DNA of 64,000 bases from Arthrobacter sp. zg-Y844. Its GTDB lineage: Bacteria; Actinomycetota; Actinomycetes; Actinomycetales; Micrococcaceae. A model generated the notes under the pieces. The model was not told the DNA's origin. It did not search any database and worked only from the letters and a program-made list of their open reading frames with translations. The translations under genes and the position numbers were made by a program. Positions 39,659 through 48,486 of this stretch are shown piece after piece. Location: assembly GCF_024385465.1 (NCBI RefSeq), contig NZ_JANFLS010000002.1, positions 248,001 to 312,000 on the forward strand. The letters are read 5' to 3'. Every line of letters begins with the position of its first letter. The first letter of the stretch is position 1.

Positions 39659-41182
39659 ATGCCTGACAATCCCAGGTACATCATCGCCATCGACCAAGGC
39701 ACCACCAGCAGCCGGGCAATCGTCTTCGGCCACGATGGAAACATCATTTCCACCGGGCAGAAGGAACACGAGCAGATCTTCCCGCACGCCGGCTGGGTGG
39801 AGCACGATCCGATGGAGATCTGGACGAACGTCCGCGAAGTTGTCGGCAGTGCCCTGTCCAAAGCCAACCTGACCCGGCACGACATTGCCGCCGTCGGTAT
39901 CACCAACCAGCGTGAAACGGCAGTGGTCTGGGACCGCAACACGGGCGAACCCGTCTACAACGCCATTGTCTGGCAGGACACCCGTACACAGCCCATCGTC
40001 AACGAACTGGCGGAAAACGGCGGCCTGGACCGTTTCAAGGACACTGTCGGCCTGCCGCTGGCAACGTACTTCTCGGGTACGAAGATCAAGTGGATCCTGG
40101 ACAACGTTGAGGGGGCACGCGAACGGGCAGAGGCGGGGGACCTCATGTTCGGCAACACGGACTCCTGGATTGTCTGGAACCTCACCGGCGGGACGGACGG
40201 CGGCGTACACATCACTGATGTGACCAACGCTTCCCGCACCCTGTTCATGAACCTTGAGACACTCACCTGGGATGAGGAGATCCTCAAGGAGTTCGGCATT
40301 CCGCGGTCGATGCTGCCGGAAATCAAGTCCTCCTCCGAGGTCTACGGCATGGTCGCGGGCTCGCAGCTGCTCCGCGAAACCCCGGTGGCCGGCATCCTCG
40401 GCGACCAGCAGGCCGCAACGTTCGGGCAGGCCGCGTTCGAGAAGGGCGACGCCAAGAACACCTACGGAACCGGCTGCTTCCTGATCTTCAACACCGGTGA
40501 GGAGATTGTCCGTTCCGAGAACGGCCTCATCACCACCGTTGCCTACCAGCTCGGCGACGCCAAGCCGGTCTACGCCCTCGAGGGTTCCATCGCCGTCACC
40601 GGCTCCCTGGTGCAGTGGCTCCGCGACAACCTGGGCATCATCAACAGTGCCCCGGAAATCGAAGAGCTTGCCCGCAAGGTGGAGGACAACGGCGGCGTGT
40701 ACATCGTGCCGGCGTTCTCCGGACTGTTCGCACCGTACTGGCGTGCGGATGCCCGCGGTGCGATGGTGGGCCTGACCCGCTATGTGAACAAGAACCACAT
40801 TGCCCGGGCAGCACTGGAAGCGACCGCGTTCCAGACCCGGGAAGTACTCGACGCCGTGAACGCCGACTCCGGTGTTCCGCTGACGGAGCTGCGGGTCGAC
40901 GGCGGCATGGTCGCCAATGACGCGCTCATGCAGTTCCAGGCCGATATCCTCGGCGTGGACGTGGTCCGGCCCAAGGTCATCGAGACCACGGCACTGGGCG
41001 CCGCCTACGCTGCAGGCCTGGCCGTCGGGTTCTGGAACGACACCGACGAGCTCGAGCAGAACTGGGCTGAAGGCAAGCGCTGGACCCCGCAGATGGATGA
41101 CGCCGAACGTCAGCGCCAGATGCGGCTTTGGAAGAAAGCAGTCACCAAGACCTTCGATTGGGTCGACGACGACGTTGAGTAA
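39659..41182 (+). CDS. glpK: Glycerol kinase
   Basis: The 507-residue FGGY kinase traps glycerol as glycerol 3-phosphate. The N-terminus [19 protein letters not shown], the substrate region [30 protein letters not shown] (in two adjoining parts) and the FGGY signature near [20 protein letters not shown] are intact. AAGGAG lies nine bases before the ATG. The glycerol 3-phosphate dehydrogenase gene is not in this window. A strong terminator follows. Confidence 0.97.
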   Translation: MPDNPRYIIAIDQGTTSSRAIVFGHDGNIISTGQKEHEQIFPHAGWVEHDPMEIWTNVREVVGSALSKANLTRHDIAAVGITNQRETAVVWDRNTGEPVYNAIVWQDTRTQPIVNELAENGGLDRFKDTVGLPLATYFSGTKIKWILDNVEGARERAEAGDLMFGNTDSWIVWNLTGGTDGGVHITDVTNASRTLFMNLETLTWDEEILKEFGIPRSMLPEIKSSSEVYGMVAGSQLLRETPVAGILGDQQAATFGQAAFEKGDAKNTYGTGCFLIFNTGEEIVRSENGLITTVAYQLGDAKPVYALEGSIAVTGSLVQWLRDNLGIINSAPEIEELARKVEDNGGVYIVPAFSGLFAPYWRADARGAMVGLTRYVNKNHIARAALEATAFQTREVLDAVNADSGVPLTELRVDGGMVANDALMQFQADILGVDVVRPKVIETTALGAAYAAGLAVGFWNDTDELEQNWAEGKRWTPQMDDAERQRQMRLWKKAVTKTFDWVDDDVE

Positions 41183-41198
41183 TCCGTACGCAGAGTGA

Positions 41199-41231
41199 AA
41201 AGGCCCCGGCAGCCAGGCTGCCGGGGCCTTT
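41199..41231 (+). terminator. Terminator of glpFK
   Basis: A 15-bp perfect stem (41199-41213 with 41217-41231) with a CAG loop has AAA at its foot and TTT at its end, 16 bases after the glpK stop. Confidence 0.9.
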
Positions 41232-41274
41232 CGCATCTCTTCACACGGAGCCGGTTTGACCGGCACATCCACCC

Positions 41275-41308
41275 TTGGGTAGCGTTCGGGCAGCATCTAC
41301 AGTGATGC
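41275..41308 (+). promoter_or_regulatory. Promoter of the monooxygenase operon with an inverted repeat around the -10 box
   Basis: TTGGGT (41275-41280) and TACAGT (41298-41303) are 17 bases apart. The -10 box is exactly bracketed by GCATC (41293-41297) and GATGC (41304-41308), an inverted repeat well placed to act as an operator. Confidence 0.5.
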
Positions 41309-41323
41309 AGGTCACAGAAGCAG

Positions 41324-42673
41324 GTGGAAGTGTCTCCCGCAGCAAACGCCGTACGATCGGAACTGCCAGTCGCCGTCATAGGCTCCGGACCCAGCGGCCT
41401 TGCCGCCATGCGTGCCTTGTCTCGACAGGGGCTGGACTTTGTCGGCTTTGAACAGCACACGGACGTGGGCGGGCTCTGGAACATCGAGAATCCGGCCAGC
41501 ACGGTTTACGAATCGGCGCACCTGATCTCCTCGAAATCCACCACCCAGTTTTCCGAGTTCCCCATGCCCCGGGACACTCCCGACTATCCCGGGCACCGCC
41601 ACCTGCACGCCTATTTCCGCTCCTATGCGGACCACTTCGGCTTGCGCCGTTTCATCCGGTTTGGTGTATCGGTCACCGCAGCGGAGCCGACCGACGACGG
41701 CGCCTGGACGGTTTCGTGGGAAAGCACCGACGGGCACGGAAGCGGCCGTTTCAGTGCTGTCATCGTCGCGTCCGGCACCCTGCACACGCCGGCAATGCCC
41801 GCCCTGCCCGGCCGGTTTGCCGGTGAGGTCCGCCATTCCGCCTCCTACAAAGATGCCCGGGAGTTCGCCGGGAAACGGGTACTGATTGTCGGCGCGGGCA
41901 ACAGCGGCTGCGACATTGCGGTGGACGCCGTCCACCACGCCGCCGCCGTCGACATCAGCGTCCGGCGCGGCTACTACTTCATTCCCAAGTACGTCTTCGG
42001 CCGGCCAACCGACACCCTGAACCAGGGCAAGCCGCTGCCCCGGCCGCTGAAGCAGTTCTTCGACAAGCGGCTCCTGCGCATGTTCACCGGAGACCCGCAC
42101 CGCTTCGGCTTCCCGAAACCCGACTACCGCATCTACGAATCCCATCCCGTGGTGAACTCCCTGATCCTGCACCATCTGGGGCACGGGGACCTGCAGGTCA
42201 AAGGCGACATTGACCGGCTGGACGGGAAGACCGTGTACTTCCGGGACGGCAGCACGGGGGAGTATGACCTGCTCCTGCTCGCCACCGGGTATGCCCTGGA
42301 CTATCCGTTCCTGGACCCGGCGCTGCTCGGCTGGGACGGCCCGTCGCCGTCGTTGTACCTGAACATCTTCAGCCGCCAGGCGGAGAACCTGCTGGTCATC
42401 GGCATGGTGGAAGCTTCCGGACTCGGCTGGGAGGGAAGGTTCCGGCAGGCCCAACTGGCAGCCGCCTACCTTGCAGCCCAAAAACACACCCCGGAGGCCG
42501 CAGAGGAGTTCCGGCAGCTGCTGGCGGGGGAGTCCCCGGATGTCACCGGCGGCTACCGGTATCTGGGCCTGGACCGGATGAGCTACTACGTGAACAAGGA
42601 CGCCTACCGCGCCGAACTCGATGCACACCTGGACCTGCTTGCCGCTGCCGCTAGTGAAAAGGTGAACCACTGA
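41324..42673 (+). CDS. Flavin-containing monooxygenase
   Basis: The 449-residue FAD/NADPH enzyme has two Rossmann motifs, GSGPSG at residues 20-25 and GAGNSG near 189. It also has the FMO/BVMO fingerprint in FAGEVRHSASY and LLATGYALDYPFL near the end. Such enzymes N- or S-oxygenate soft nucleophiles or carry out Baeyer-Villiger oxidation of ketones; the substrate here is unknown. GTG 41324 and GTG 41330 are both possible starts; the second has a closer AGGTGG. Its stop overlaps the transporter start (TGATG), so the two are coupled. Confidence 0.88.
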   Translation: MEVSPAANAVRSELPVAVIGSGPSGLAAMRALSRQGLDFVGFEQHTDVGGLWNIENPASTVYESAHLISSKSTTQFSEFPMPRDTPDYPGHRHLHAYFRSYADHFGLRRFIRFGVSVTAAEPTDDGAWTVSWESTDGHGSGRFSAVIVASGTLHTPAMPALPGRFAGEVRHSASYKDAREFAGKRVLIVGAGNSGCDIAVDAVHHAAAVDISVRRGYYFIPKYVFGRPTDTLNQGKPLPRPLKQFFDKRLLRMFTGDPHRFGFPKPDYRIYESHPVVNSLILHHLGHGDLQVKGDIDRLDGKTVYFRDGSTGEYDLLLLATGYALDYPFLDPALLGWDGPSPSLYLNIFSRQAENLLVIGMVEASGLGWEGRFRQAQLAAAYLAAQKHTPEAAEEFRQLLAGESPDVTGGYRYLGLDRMSYYVNKDAYRAELDAHLDLLAAAASEKVNH

Positions 42674-43611
42674 TGCCCATCGACGACGTCGTCCTGAACT
42701 TCACGCCGGCCTCCCTGCTGATCCTGAACGTGGTGCTGGCGATCATCATTCTCGGCATCGCCCTCGAGGTGCGTCCGGCGGACTTCCGGACCGTGGCGCG
42801 CAGCCCGAAGGCCGTGCTGCTGGGAATCTGCGCCCAGTACCTGGTGCTTCCCGCGGTGACGGTAGGGCTGGCGCTCCTGCTGCAGGTCCCGGCATCCATC
42901 GCCCTGGGCATGATCCTCGTTGCCTGCTGTCCGCCTGGCGGCATTTCGAATGTGCTCACCCACCGGGCGCACGGCAATGTTGCCCTGTCCGCTTCCATGA
43001 CGGCCGTCTCGAACCTGGTGGCTATCGCCGTGATGCCGCTGAACGTGGCACTGTGGGCGCGGCTGAATCCGGCCACCGCCGGGCTGATGCGGGACTTCTC
43101 CCTGGACCGTTGGGAAATGCTGGTCCAGGTCCTGCTTATCATCGGAGTGCCCTTTGCGGTGGGCATGCCCCTCGCCCGGCGCTTCCCCGCGGTGACCGAC
43201 ATCCTGCGGCCCTGGGTGCAGCGGATCGGCCTGCTGGCCCTGCTCGTTTTCATTGTTGCCGGGACGGCCAGCAACCTTGGGCCGCTCCGCGAGCATTTAG
43301 GCACCATCTTCCTGGTCGTGCTGCTGCATGATGCCGTGGCGCTGGCTGTCGGTTACTGGACGGCGGCGGCGGTGCGGCTGGACGAACCCAGCCGGCGGGC
43401 CTTCACCTTCGAAGTGGGTGCCCGCAATACCGGACTCGGACTTGGCCTGACGCTGACCTTCTTTGCCGGACTGGGCGGGATGGCGATGGTGGCCGCCTGG
43501 TGGGGCATCTGGGACATCCTGGCCGGGCTGCTGCTGGCCGCCTGGTGGCGGCGGCGGGATGCGCGCCGCAGTACCGCAGCCAAGCCGGAGCCGCGGGAGA
43601 CAGCACGATGA
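42673..43611 (+). CDS. Bile acid:sodium symporter (BASS) family transporter
   Basis: The 312-residue protein has about nine hydrophobic segments in the BASS pattern. It carries the conserved VACCPPGGISNVLTHRAHGN near residue 83 and EVGARNTGLGLGLTL near 250, the two crossover regions that bind sodium and substrate in the family. The C-terminus is basic and cytoplasmic. Members carry bile acids, pantoate, keto acids and other organic anions. Coupling to a flavin monooxygenase and an SDR suggests that it imports (or exports) their substrate or product. Confidence 0.88.
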   Translation: MPIDDVVLNFTPASLLILNVVLAIIILGIALEVRPADFRTVARSPKAVLLGICAQYLVLPAVTVGLALLLQVPASIALGMILVACCPPGGISNVLTHRAHGNVALSASMTAVSNLVAIAVMPLNVALWARLNPATAGLMRDFSLDRWEMLVQVLLIIGVPFAVGMPLARRFPAVTDILRPWVQRIGLLALLVFIVAGTASNLGPLREHLGTIFLVVLLHDAVALAVGYWTAAAVRLDEPSRRAFTFEVGARNTGLGLGLTLTFFAGLGGMAMVAAWWGIWDILAGLLLAAWWRRRDARRSTAAKPEPRETAR

Positions 43612-44579
43612 CCCGCGTCTGCGTCACCGGCGGCAACGGCTTCCTGGGCAGCGCGGTGACCGCCGGCCTGGCGGGCCATCCCGAAATCTCCTATGTCCTC
43701 AGCCTCGACATCCGGGAACCGGCGGAGGAGCGCCGGCTCGCCGGGGTCGAGTACGCCCTTGCGGATGTATGTTCCCCGGACGTGGCGCGGCTGCTGCAGT
43801 CCCACCGGATCGACACCGTGGTCCATCTGGCCGCCATCGTGAATCCGGGCAAACACACCACCCGGGAACAGGAATTCCAAGTGGACGTGGTGGGTTCACG
43901 AAACGTACTGGCGGCCTGCATTTCCGCCGGCGTGAAGCACGTGGTCATTTCCTCGTCCGGCGCCGCCTACGGATACCACCCGGACAACGCCCCGTGGCTG
44001 ACGGAATCCGATCCGCTGCGCGGCAATGACGAGTTTGCCTATTCCCGGCATAAACGGCTGGTCGAGGAGGAACTGGCCCGGGTCCGCGAAGAACATCCCG
44101 AACTGCAGCAGACCATCTTCCGGATCGGCACCATCCTCGGCGAGCGGGTCCGCAACCAGATCACCGCCCTTTTCGACGCACCGAAGCTGCTTCGGGTAGC
44201 CGGCAGCGAATCCCCGTTCGTGTTCATCTGGGATGAAGACGTGGCCGGCATCATGGTGCAGGCCGTCGTCACGGGACGCAGCGGCATTTTCAACGTGGCC
44301 GGAGACGGTGCCCTGACCGTCCGCGACATCGCCGGGCTGCTGGGACGCGGCACCGTCACCGTTCCGGCGCCGGTCCTGGCCGCCGCGCTCTGGCTGGGGC
44401 ACCTGCTGCGGCTGACCGTGCACGGGCCGGAGCAGGTGAGGTTCCTGCGCTACCGGCCGGTGCTGGACAACACCGCCCTGAAGCAGGAGTTCGGGTTTAC
44501 TCCCACGCGGACGAGCAGGGAAGCATTCCTCGCGTTCCGGGCCGCCCGGGACGCCGCCCGGGACCTGCGTCAGAAGTAG
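43608..44579 (+). CDS. NAD-dependent epimerase/dehydratase (extended SDR)
   Basis: The 323-residue protein has the nucleotide loop TGGNGFLG at residues 7-14, an acidic LDIRE segment at the end of the second strand, VVHLAAIVNP, ISSSGAAYGYH and the YSRHK catalytic pair. The substrate is unknown. ATG 43608 overlaps the transporter stop (ATGA), so three genes are translationally coupled. The last four codons overlap the 3' end of the convergent sigma-factor gene by ten bases, and no terminator is visible between them. Confidence 0.9.
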   Translation: MTRVCVTGGNGFLGSAVTAGLAGHPEISYVLSLDIREPAEERRLAGVEYALADVCSPDVARLLQSHRIDTVVHLAAIVNPGKHTTREQEFQVDVVGSRNVLAACISAGVKHVVISSSGAAYGYHPDNAPWLTESDPLRGNDEFAYSRHKRLVEEELARVREEHPELQQTIFRIGTILGERVRNQITALFDAPKLLRVAGSESPFVFIWDEDVAGIMVQAVVTGRSGIFNVAGDGALTVRDIAGLLGRGTVTVPAPVLAAALWLGHLLRLTVHGPEQVRFLRYRPVLDNTALKQEFGFTPTRTSREAFLAFRAARDAARDLRQK

Positions 44580-45628
44580 GAAACCCCGTTCGTCTTGAAC
44601 GGCAGCCCCAGCCCGCCGGCCACCTCGGACAGGACTTCCGGGCAGAAGAAGTACCACCGGAGTTCGGCTATCAGCGGTTCCCCGTGGGCACAGCTGAGGC
44701 GAAGGACATCGGCCACAACCTCGGGAGTTTCCGGCGCATCCTTAAGGCGTTCCCACAGGAGGATCAGGTCCTCGCCGTCATAGCGGTGCACGCTGGCCCG
44801 GTAGAGCTCTGCGGCGTCCGGCCCGAAAGTGTGGGTCATGGAGCCGGTGCGGATCTCCTCGTGTCCGGTTTCGCTGACGTTGCCGATCACCTCCGTGCGT
44901 CCGCCGGCCAGGAACAGGCTGACCATGGCATCAATGTCGTAGGAGTTGAAAGCATCGGCGAGGCGGCGCAGCAACTCGGGGTGCCCCTCCGGCCGGGGTG
45001 GGCCGGCCTGTGTTGGGCGGGCCTGTGTTGAACCGGTCCCGTCGCCGGCGGCAGCGCCGTCGTCGGCGGGAACAGGTCCTCCAGCCCGGGCTGTTGCCAG
45101 CGTGCCCCGGCCGCGGTGAAGCGCGGACTTTACCGCCCCGGCGGTGGTGTCCAGCATTTGCGCGATCTCGGCCAGGGAGTAGTGAAACACGTCCTTGAGG
45201 ACCACGCAGGCTCGTTCCCGGGGAGGCAGGACCAGCAGCAAATGCCCCAGCGCCGACTCCACCTCCAGGGACGTCAGGGGATCCGCGCCGTCGTCGGGCA
45301 GGTCCGCGCCCGGTTCGCTGAAGTCCTGCACCGTTACCCGGCCGCTGCGGCGCAGGGTATCCAGCCAGGTGTTCGTGGCGATCCGGATCAGCCAGGCCTG
45401 CACGTTGCTGATGGGTTCATGCCGTTGGGAGGCATCGGAAAGGGCCTTCACCAGGGTTTCCTGCAACAGGTCCTCGGCATCCCAGACAGTGCCGGTCAAT
45501 CTGCGGCAATAACCGTAAACGGCCGGGCGCACAGGCTCGAGTGCTACCAGGAAGTTCCTTCGGGCCTGCCGGAGTTCTCCGGCCTGGACGTATATCGGTT
45601 CCGGCTTTGTTGCTGCTGCTGCTGACAT
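44570..45628 (-). CDS. Sigma-70 family (ECF) sigma factor with C-terminal SnoaL-like domain
   Basis: The 352-residue protein has sigma region 2 (YGYCRRLTGTVWDAEDLLQETLVKAL and WLIRIATNTWLDTLRR), region 4 (LPPRERACVVLKDVFHYSLAEIAQML, then TAGAVKSALHRGRGTL) and an alpha/beta domain from about residue 215 (RRLADAFNSYDIDAMVSLF) of the SnoaL/NTF2 type. In related ECF groups this tail replaces an anti-sigma factor in controlling activity, and none is encoded nearby. A Thr/Gln/Pro-rich linker joins the parts. ATG 45628 has GGAG seven bases upstream; upstream in-frame ATGs lack one. The target promoters are not known. Confidence 0.88.
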   Translation of the reverse strand: MSAAAATKPEPIYVQAGELRQARRNFLVALEPVRPAVYGYCRRLTGTVWDAEDLLQETLVKALSDASQRHEPISNVQAWLIRIATNTWLDTLRRSGRVTVQDFSEPGADLPDDGADPLTSLEVESALGHLLLVLPPRERACVVLKDVFHYSLAEIAQMLDTTAGAVKSALHRGRGTLATARAGGPVPADDGAAAGDGTGSTQARPTQAGPPRPEGHPELLRRLADAFNSYDIDAMVSLFLAGGRTEVIGNVSETGHEEIRTGSMTHTFGPDAAELYRASVHRYDGEDLILLWERLKDAPETPEVVADVLRLSCAHGEPLIAELRWYFFCPEVLSEVAGGLGLPFKTNGVSYF

Positions 45629-45794
45629 TCCTGGCTCCATCCCGTTCGGCCGCCCCGGCGGCTCCTGCGACAACAATGGCATTTTTGCTTTTGTCCTACC
45701 GGGTAGACGCACGGGATGGGGCAAAAGATACGCAGGGGTTCATCCTCCCTGCGGCTCACCCCAATGCACTGGCTCCGGGGGCCGTGTGCTGTTG

Positions 45795-45800
45795 TAAAGT
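45795..45800 (+). promoter_or_regulatory. Candidate -10 box of the leuS leader transcript
   Basis: TAAAGT ends six bases before the leader-peptide ATG. If it is the promoter, the leader peptide would be translated from a leaderless start. If transcription starts further upstream, GGAG at 45801-45804 can serve as its ribosome binding site. Confidence 0.4.
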
Positions 45801-45806
45801 GGAGAA

Positions 45807-45833
45807 ATGATCGCAGTACTCCTCCTTAGCTAG
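45807..45833 (+). CDS. Leucine-rich leader peptide of leuS
   Basis: An eight-codon frame encodes MIAVLLLS with three consecutive Leu codons (CTC CTC CTT) just before Ser and stop. GGAG lies immediately upstream. It is followed at once by a strong hairpin and then by a terminator, the classic plan of a ribosome-mediated attenuator. Stalling at the Leu codons when charged tRNA-Leu is scarce should let polymerase read through into leuS, 143 bases downstream. Confidence 0.75.
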   Translation: MIAVLLLS

Positions 45834-45855
45834 CCGCGCACCGTCCGTGCGCGGC
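45833..45855 (+). promoter_or_regulatory. First hairpin of the leuS attenuator
   Basis: GCCGCGCAC (45833-45841) pairs perfectly with GTGCGCGGC (45847-45855) around CGTCC. Its 5' arm begins at the last base of the leader-peptide stop codon, so a ribosome stalled on the Leu codons would keep it open. Confidence 0.75.
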
Positions 45856-45856
45856 C

Positions 45857-45881
45857 GCCCCTTGCTTGTCGAGGGGCTTTT
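45857..45881 (+). terminator. Attenuator terminator upstream of leuS
   Basis: GCCCCT (45857-45862) pairs with AGGGGC (45872-45877) and is followed by TTTT and a GTGTGT stretch. It lies between the leader peptide and leuS and should terminate most transcripts when leucyl-tRNA is plentiful. A further hairpin, CGGGCC with GGCCCG (45911-45934), lies between it and leuS. Confidence 0.7.
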
Positions 45882-45975
45882 GTGTGTCTGGGGAGGACCT
45901 AAAAATTTATCGGGCCGGATTTACCGACGGCCCGCAGCGCGGATCGATTTTCTTTGAGGACAGAGGCGAAGCATA

Positions 45976-48474
45976 GTGAGCACGCAGTCACAGACTGATC
46001 AGCAGGAAGAGGCCGTCTACAGTTTCGCGGCCATCGAGCAGAAATGGCCGAAGGTCTGGGATGACCTCGGTGTTTTCACCCCTGCCGACGACGGCTCGCG
46101 CGAACGACGCTATGTACTGGACATGTTCCCGTACCCCTCCGGCGACCTGCACATGGGCCACGCCGAAGCGTTCGCGATGGGCGACGTCGTCGCCCGTTAC
46201 TGGCGCCAGCGCGGGTATGACGTGCTGCACCCGATCGGCTGGGACTCCTTCGGCCTGCCCGCGGAAAACGCGGCCATCAAGAACAACGCGCACCCCAGCG
46301 ACTGGACCTACCGCAACATCGAGACGCAGGCGGAGTCCTTCAAGCGCTACGCCATCAGCGTTGACTGGTCCCGCCGGATCCACACCTCGGACCCCGAGTA
46401 CTACCGCTGGACCCAGTGGCTGTTCACCCGGTTCTACGAGCGCGGCCTGGCCTACCGGAAGAACTCCCCGGTCAACTGGTGCCCCAAGGACCAGACCGTG
46501 CTGGCCAACGAACAGGTGGTCAACGGTGCCTGCGAACGCTGCGGAACCCAGGTGACCAAGAAGTCGCTGAACCAGTGGTACTTCAAGATCACCGACTACG
46601 CCGACCGCCTGCTCGATGACATGGAACAGCTCAAGGGCCACTGGCCCGAGCGTGTCCTGGCCATGCAGAAAAACTGGATCGGCCGCTCCGAGGGCGCGCA
46701 CGTCCGGTTCAACATCGAGGCCGACGGCGGCAAGCCCGCCGAGCAGGTCACCGTGTTCACCACCCGCCCGGACACCCTGGCCGGCGCCACCTTCTTCGTT
46801 GTCGCCGCGGACGCCCCGCTGGCGCTGGACCTGGTGACGGACGAAAACCGGAACGCCCTGCTGGACTACCGCGAATCGGTGAAGGCACTCTCGGACATCG
46901 AGCGCCAGTCCACCGAACGCGTCAAGACCGGCGTCTTCACCGGCCGGTACGCCGTGAACCCGCTGAACGGCGAGAAGCTGCCCGTCTGGGCCGCCGACTA
47001 CGTGCTGGCGGACTACGGCACCGGCGCCATCATGGCCGTCCCGGCGCACGACCAGCGTGACCTGGACTTCGCCAAGACCTTCGACCTGCCCGTCAAGGCT
47101 GTGCTGGACACCGGTGAAGAGGATCCCGCCGTCAGCGGTGTGGCCACCACCGGCGAAGGCACCTTGATCAACTCCGGCGCCCTGGACGGCCTGCCCAAGG
47201 CCGAAGCCATTCCGGCCGCCGTCCGGATGCTCGAGGAACAGGGCACCGGCGAGAAGTTCGTGAACTTCCGCCTGCGCGACTGGCTGCTGTCCCGCCAGCG
47301 CTTCTGGGGTACCCCCATCCCGATCATCCACTGCGGCAACTGCGGCGAGGTTCCGGTCCCCGATGACCAGCTGCCGGTCACGCTGCCCACCGGGCTGCGC
47401 GGCGAGGCACTGGCTCCGAAGGGCACCTCTCCGCTGGCCTCCGCAGAGGAATGGGTCAACGTGGCCTGCCCGAAGTGCGACGGTCCCGCCCGGCGCGATA
47501 CCGACACCATGGACACGTTCGTGGATTCGTCCTGGTACTTCATGCGCTTCGTGTCCCCGCACTTCACGGACGGACCGTTCGATCCCGAAGCAGCGAAGAA
47601 CTGGATGCCGGTCGGGCAGTACGTGGGCGGCGTCGAGCACGCGATCCTGCACCTGCTCTATGCGCGTTTCTTCACCAAGGTGGTCCACGACATGGGCCTG
47701 CTGGAAGCCAGCGAGCCGTTCAGCTCGCTGCTGAACCAGGGGCAGGTGCTCAACGGCGGCAAGGCCATGTCCAAGTCGCTGGGCAACGGCGTGGACCTGG
47801 GCCAGCAGCTGGACAAGTACGGTGTGGACGCGGTGCGCCTGACCATGATCTTCGCTTCCCCGCCGGAAGACGACGTCGACTGGGCGGATGTGTCGCCGTC
47901 GGGCTCTGCCAAGTTCCTGGCCCGCGCGTGGCGCCTGGGACAGGACATCACCAGCGAACCCGGCGTGGACTACTCGGCCGGGGACCGGAAGCTGCGTGCG
48001 CTCACGCACCGGACCGTTGCCGATGCCACCGAGCTGCTGGAGAACAACAAGTTCAACGTAGTGGTCGCCAAGCTGATGGAACTGGTCAACGCGACCCGCA
48101 AGGCCATCGACTCCGGCGCCGGCGCCGCTGACCCGGCAGTACGCGAGGCGGCGGAAGCCGTCGCCGTCATCCTGAGCCTCTTCGCGCCGTACACGGCCGA
48201 GGATCTCTGGAACCTGCTGGGCCGCGAAGCCTCCGTCGTAAACGCCGGCTGGCCCGTGGTCGATGAAACCCTGCTGGTGCAGGACACGGTCACCGCCGTT
48301 GTCCAGGTGCAGGGAAAGGTCCGCGACCGGCTCGAGGTCGCCGCGGACATCAGCGAGGAGGACCTGCGGGAGGCCGCCTTGGCGTCCGACGCAGTGCAGC
48401 GGTTCCTGGACGGACGCAGCATCCGTACGGTGATCGTCCGGGCGCCGAAGCTCGTCAACATCGTCCCGGCCTAG
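45976..48474 (+). CDS. leuS: Leucyl-tRNA synthetase
   Basis: The 832-residue class I enzyme charges tRNA-Leu. The HIGH-equivalent is HMGH at residues 59-62 and the KMSKS-equivalent is MSKS at 598-601. The editing domain is present ([18 protein letters not shown], the Thr-rich editing site, and [16 protein letters not shown]), as is a Cys-rich zinc insertion ([18 protein letters not shown]). GTG 45976 follows GAGG by nine bases. Expression is probably set by the leader-peptide attenuator. A DegV gene follows 12 bases after the stop. Confidence 0.98.
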   Translation: MSTQSQTDQQEEAVYSFAAIEQKWPKVWDDLGVFTPADDGSRERRYVLDMFPYPSGDLHMGHAEAFAMGDVVARYWRQRGYDVLHPIGWDSFGLPAENAAIKNNAHPSDWTYRNIETQAESFKRYAISVDWSRRIHTSDPEYYRWTQWLFTRFYERGLAYRKNSPVNWCPKDQTVLANEQVVNGACERCGTQVTKKSLNQWYFKITDYADRLLDDMEQLKGHWPERVLAMQKNWIGRSEGAHVRFNIEADGGKPAEQVTVFTTRPDTLAGATFFVVAADAPLALDLVTDENRNALLDYRESVKALSDIERQSTERVKTGVFTGRYAVNPLNGEKLPVWAADYVLADYGTGAIMAVPAHDQRDLDFAKTFDLPVKAVLDTGEEDPAVSGVATTGEGTLINSGALDGLPKAEAIPAAVRMLEEQGTGEKFVNFRLRDWLLSRQRFWGTPIPIIHCGNCGEVPVPDDQLPVTLPTGLRGEALAPKGTSPLASAEEWVNVACPKCDGPARRDTDTMDTFVDSSWYFMRFVSPHFTDGPFDPEAAKNWMPVGQYVGGVEHAILHLLYARFFTKVVHDMGLLEASEPFSSLLNQGQVLNGGKAMSKSLGNGVDLGQQLDKYGVDAVRLTMIFASPPEDDVDWADVSPSGSAKFLARAWRLGQDITSEPGVDYSAGDRKLRALTHRTVADATELLENNKFNVVVAKLMELVNATRKAIDSGAGAADPAVREAAEAVAVILSLFAPYTAEDLWNLLGREASVVNAGWPVVDETLLVQDTVTAVVQVQGKVRDRLEVAADISEEDLREAALASDAVQRFLDGRSIRTVIVRAPKLVNIVPA

Positions 48475-48486
48475 GCCCGGACAACC

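Noticed and set aside
38702-41296. Long reverse open frame antisense to glpF and glpK
   Set aside because: Both sense genes are complete with motifs; the antisense product has no family resemblance.
45785-45975. T-box riboswitch before leuS
   Set aside because: The leader is too short and lacks the T-box bulge sequence and specifier arrangement. The Leu-rich leader peptide explains the terminator better.
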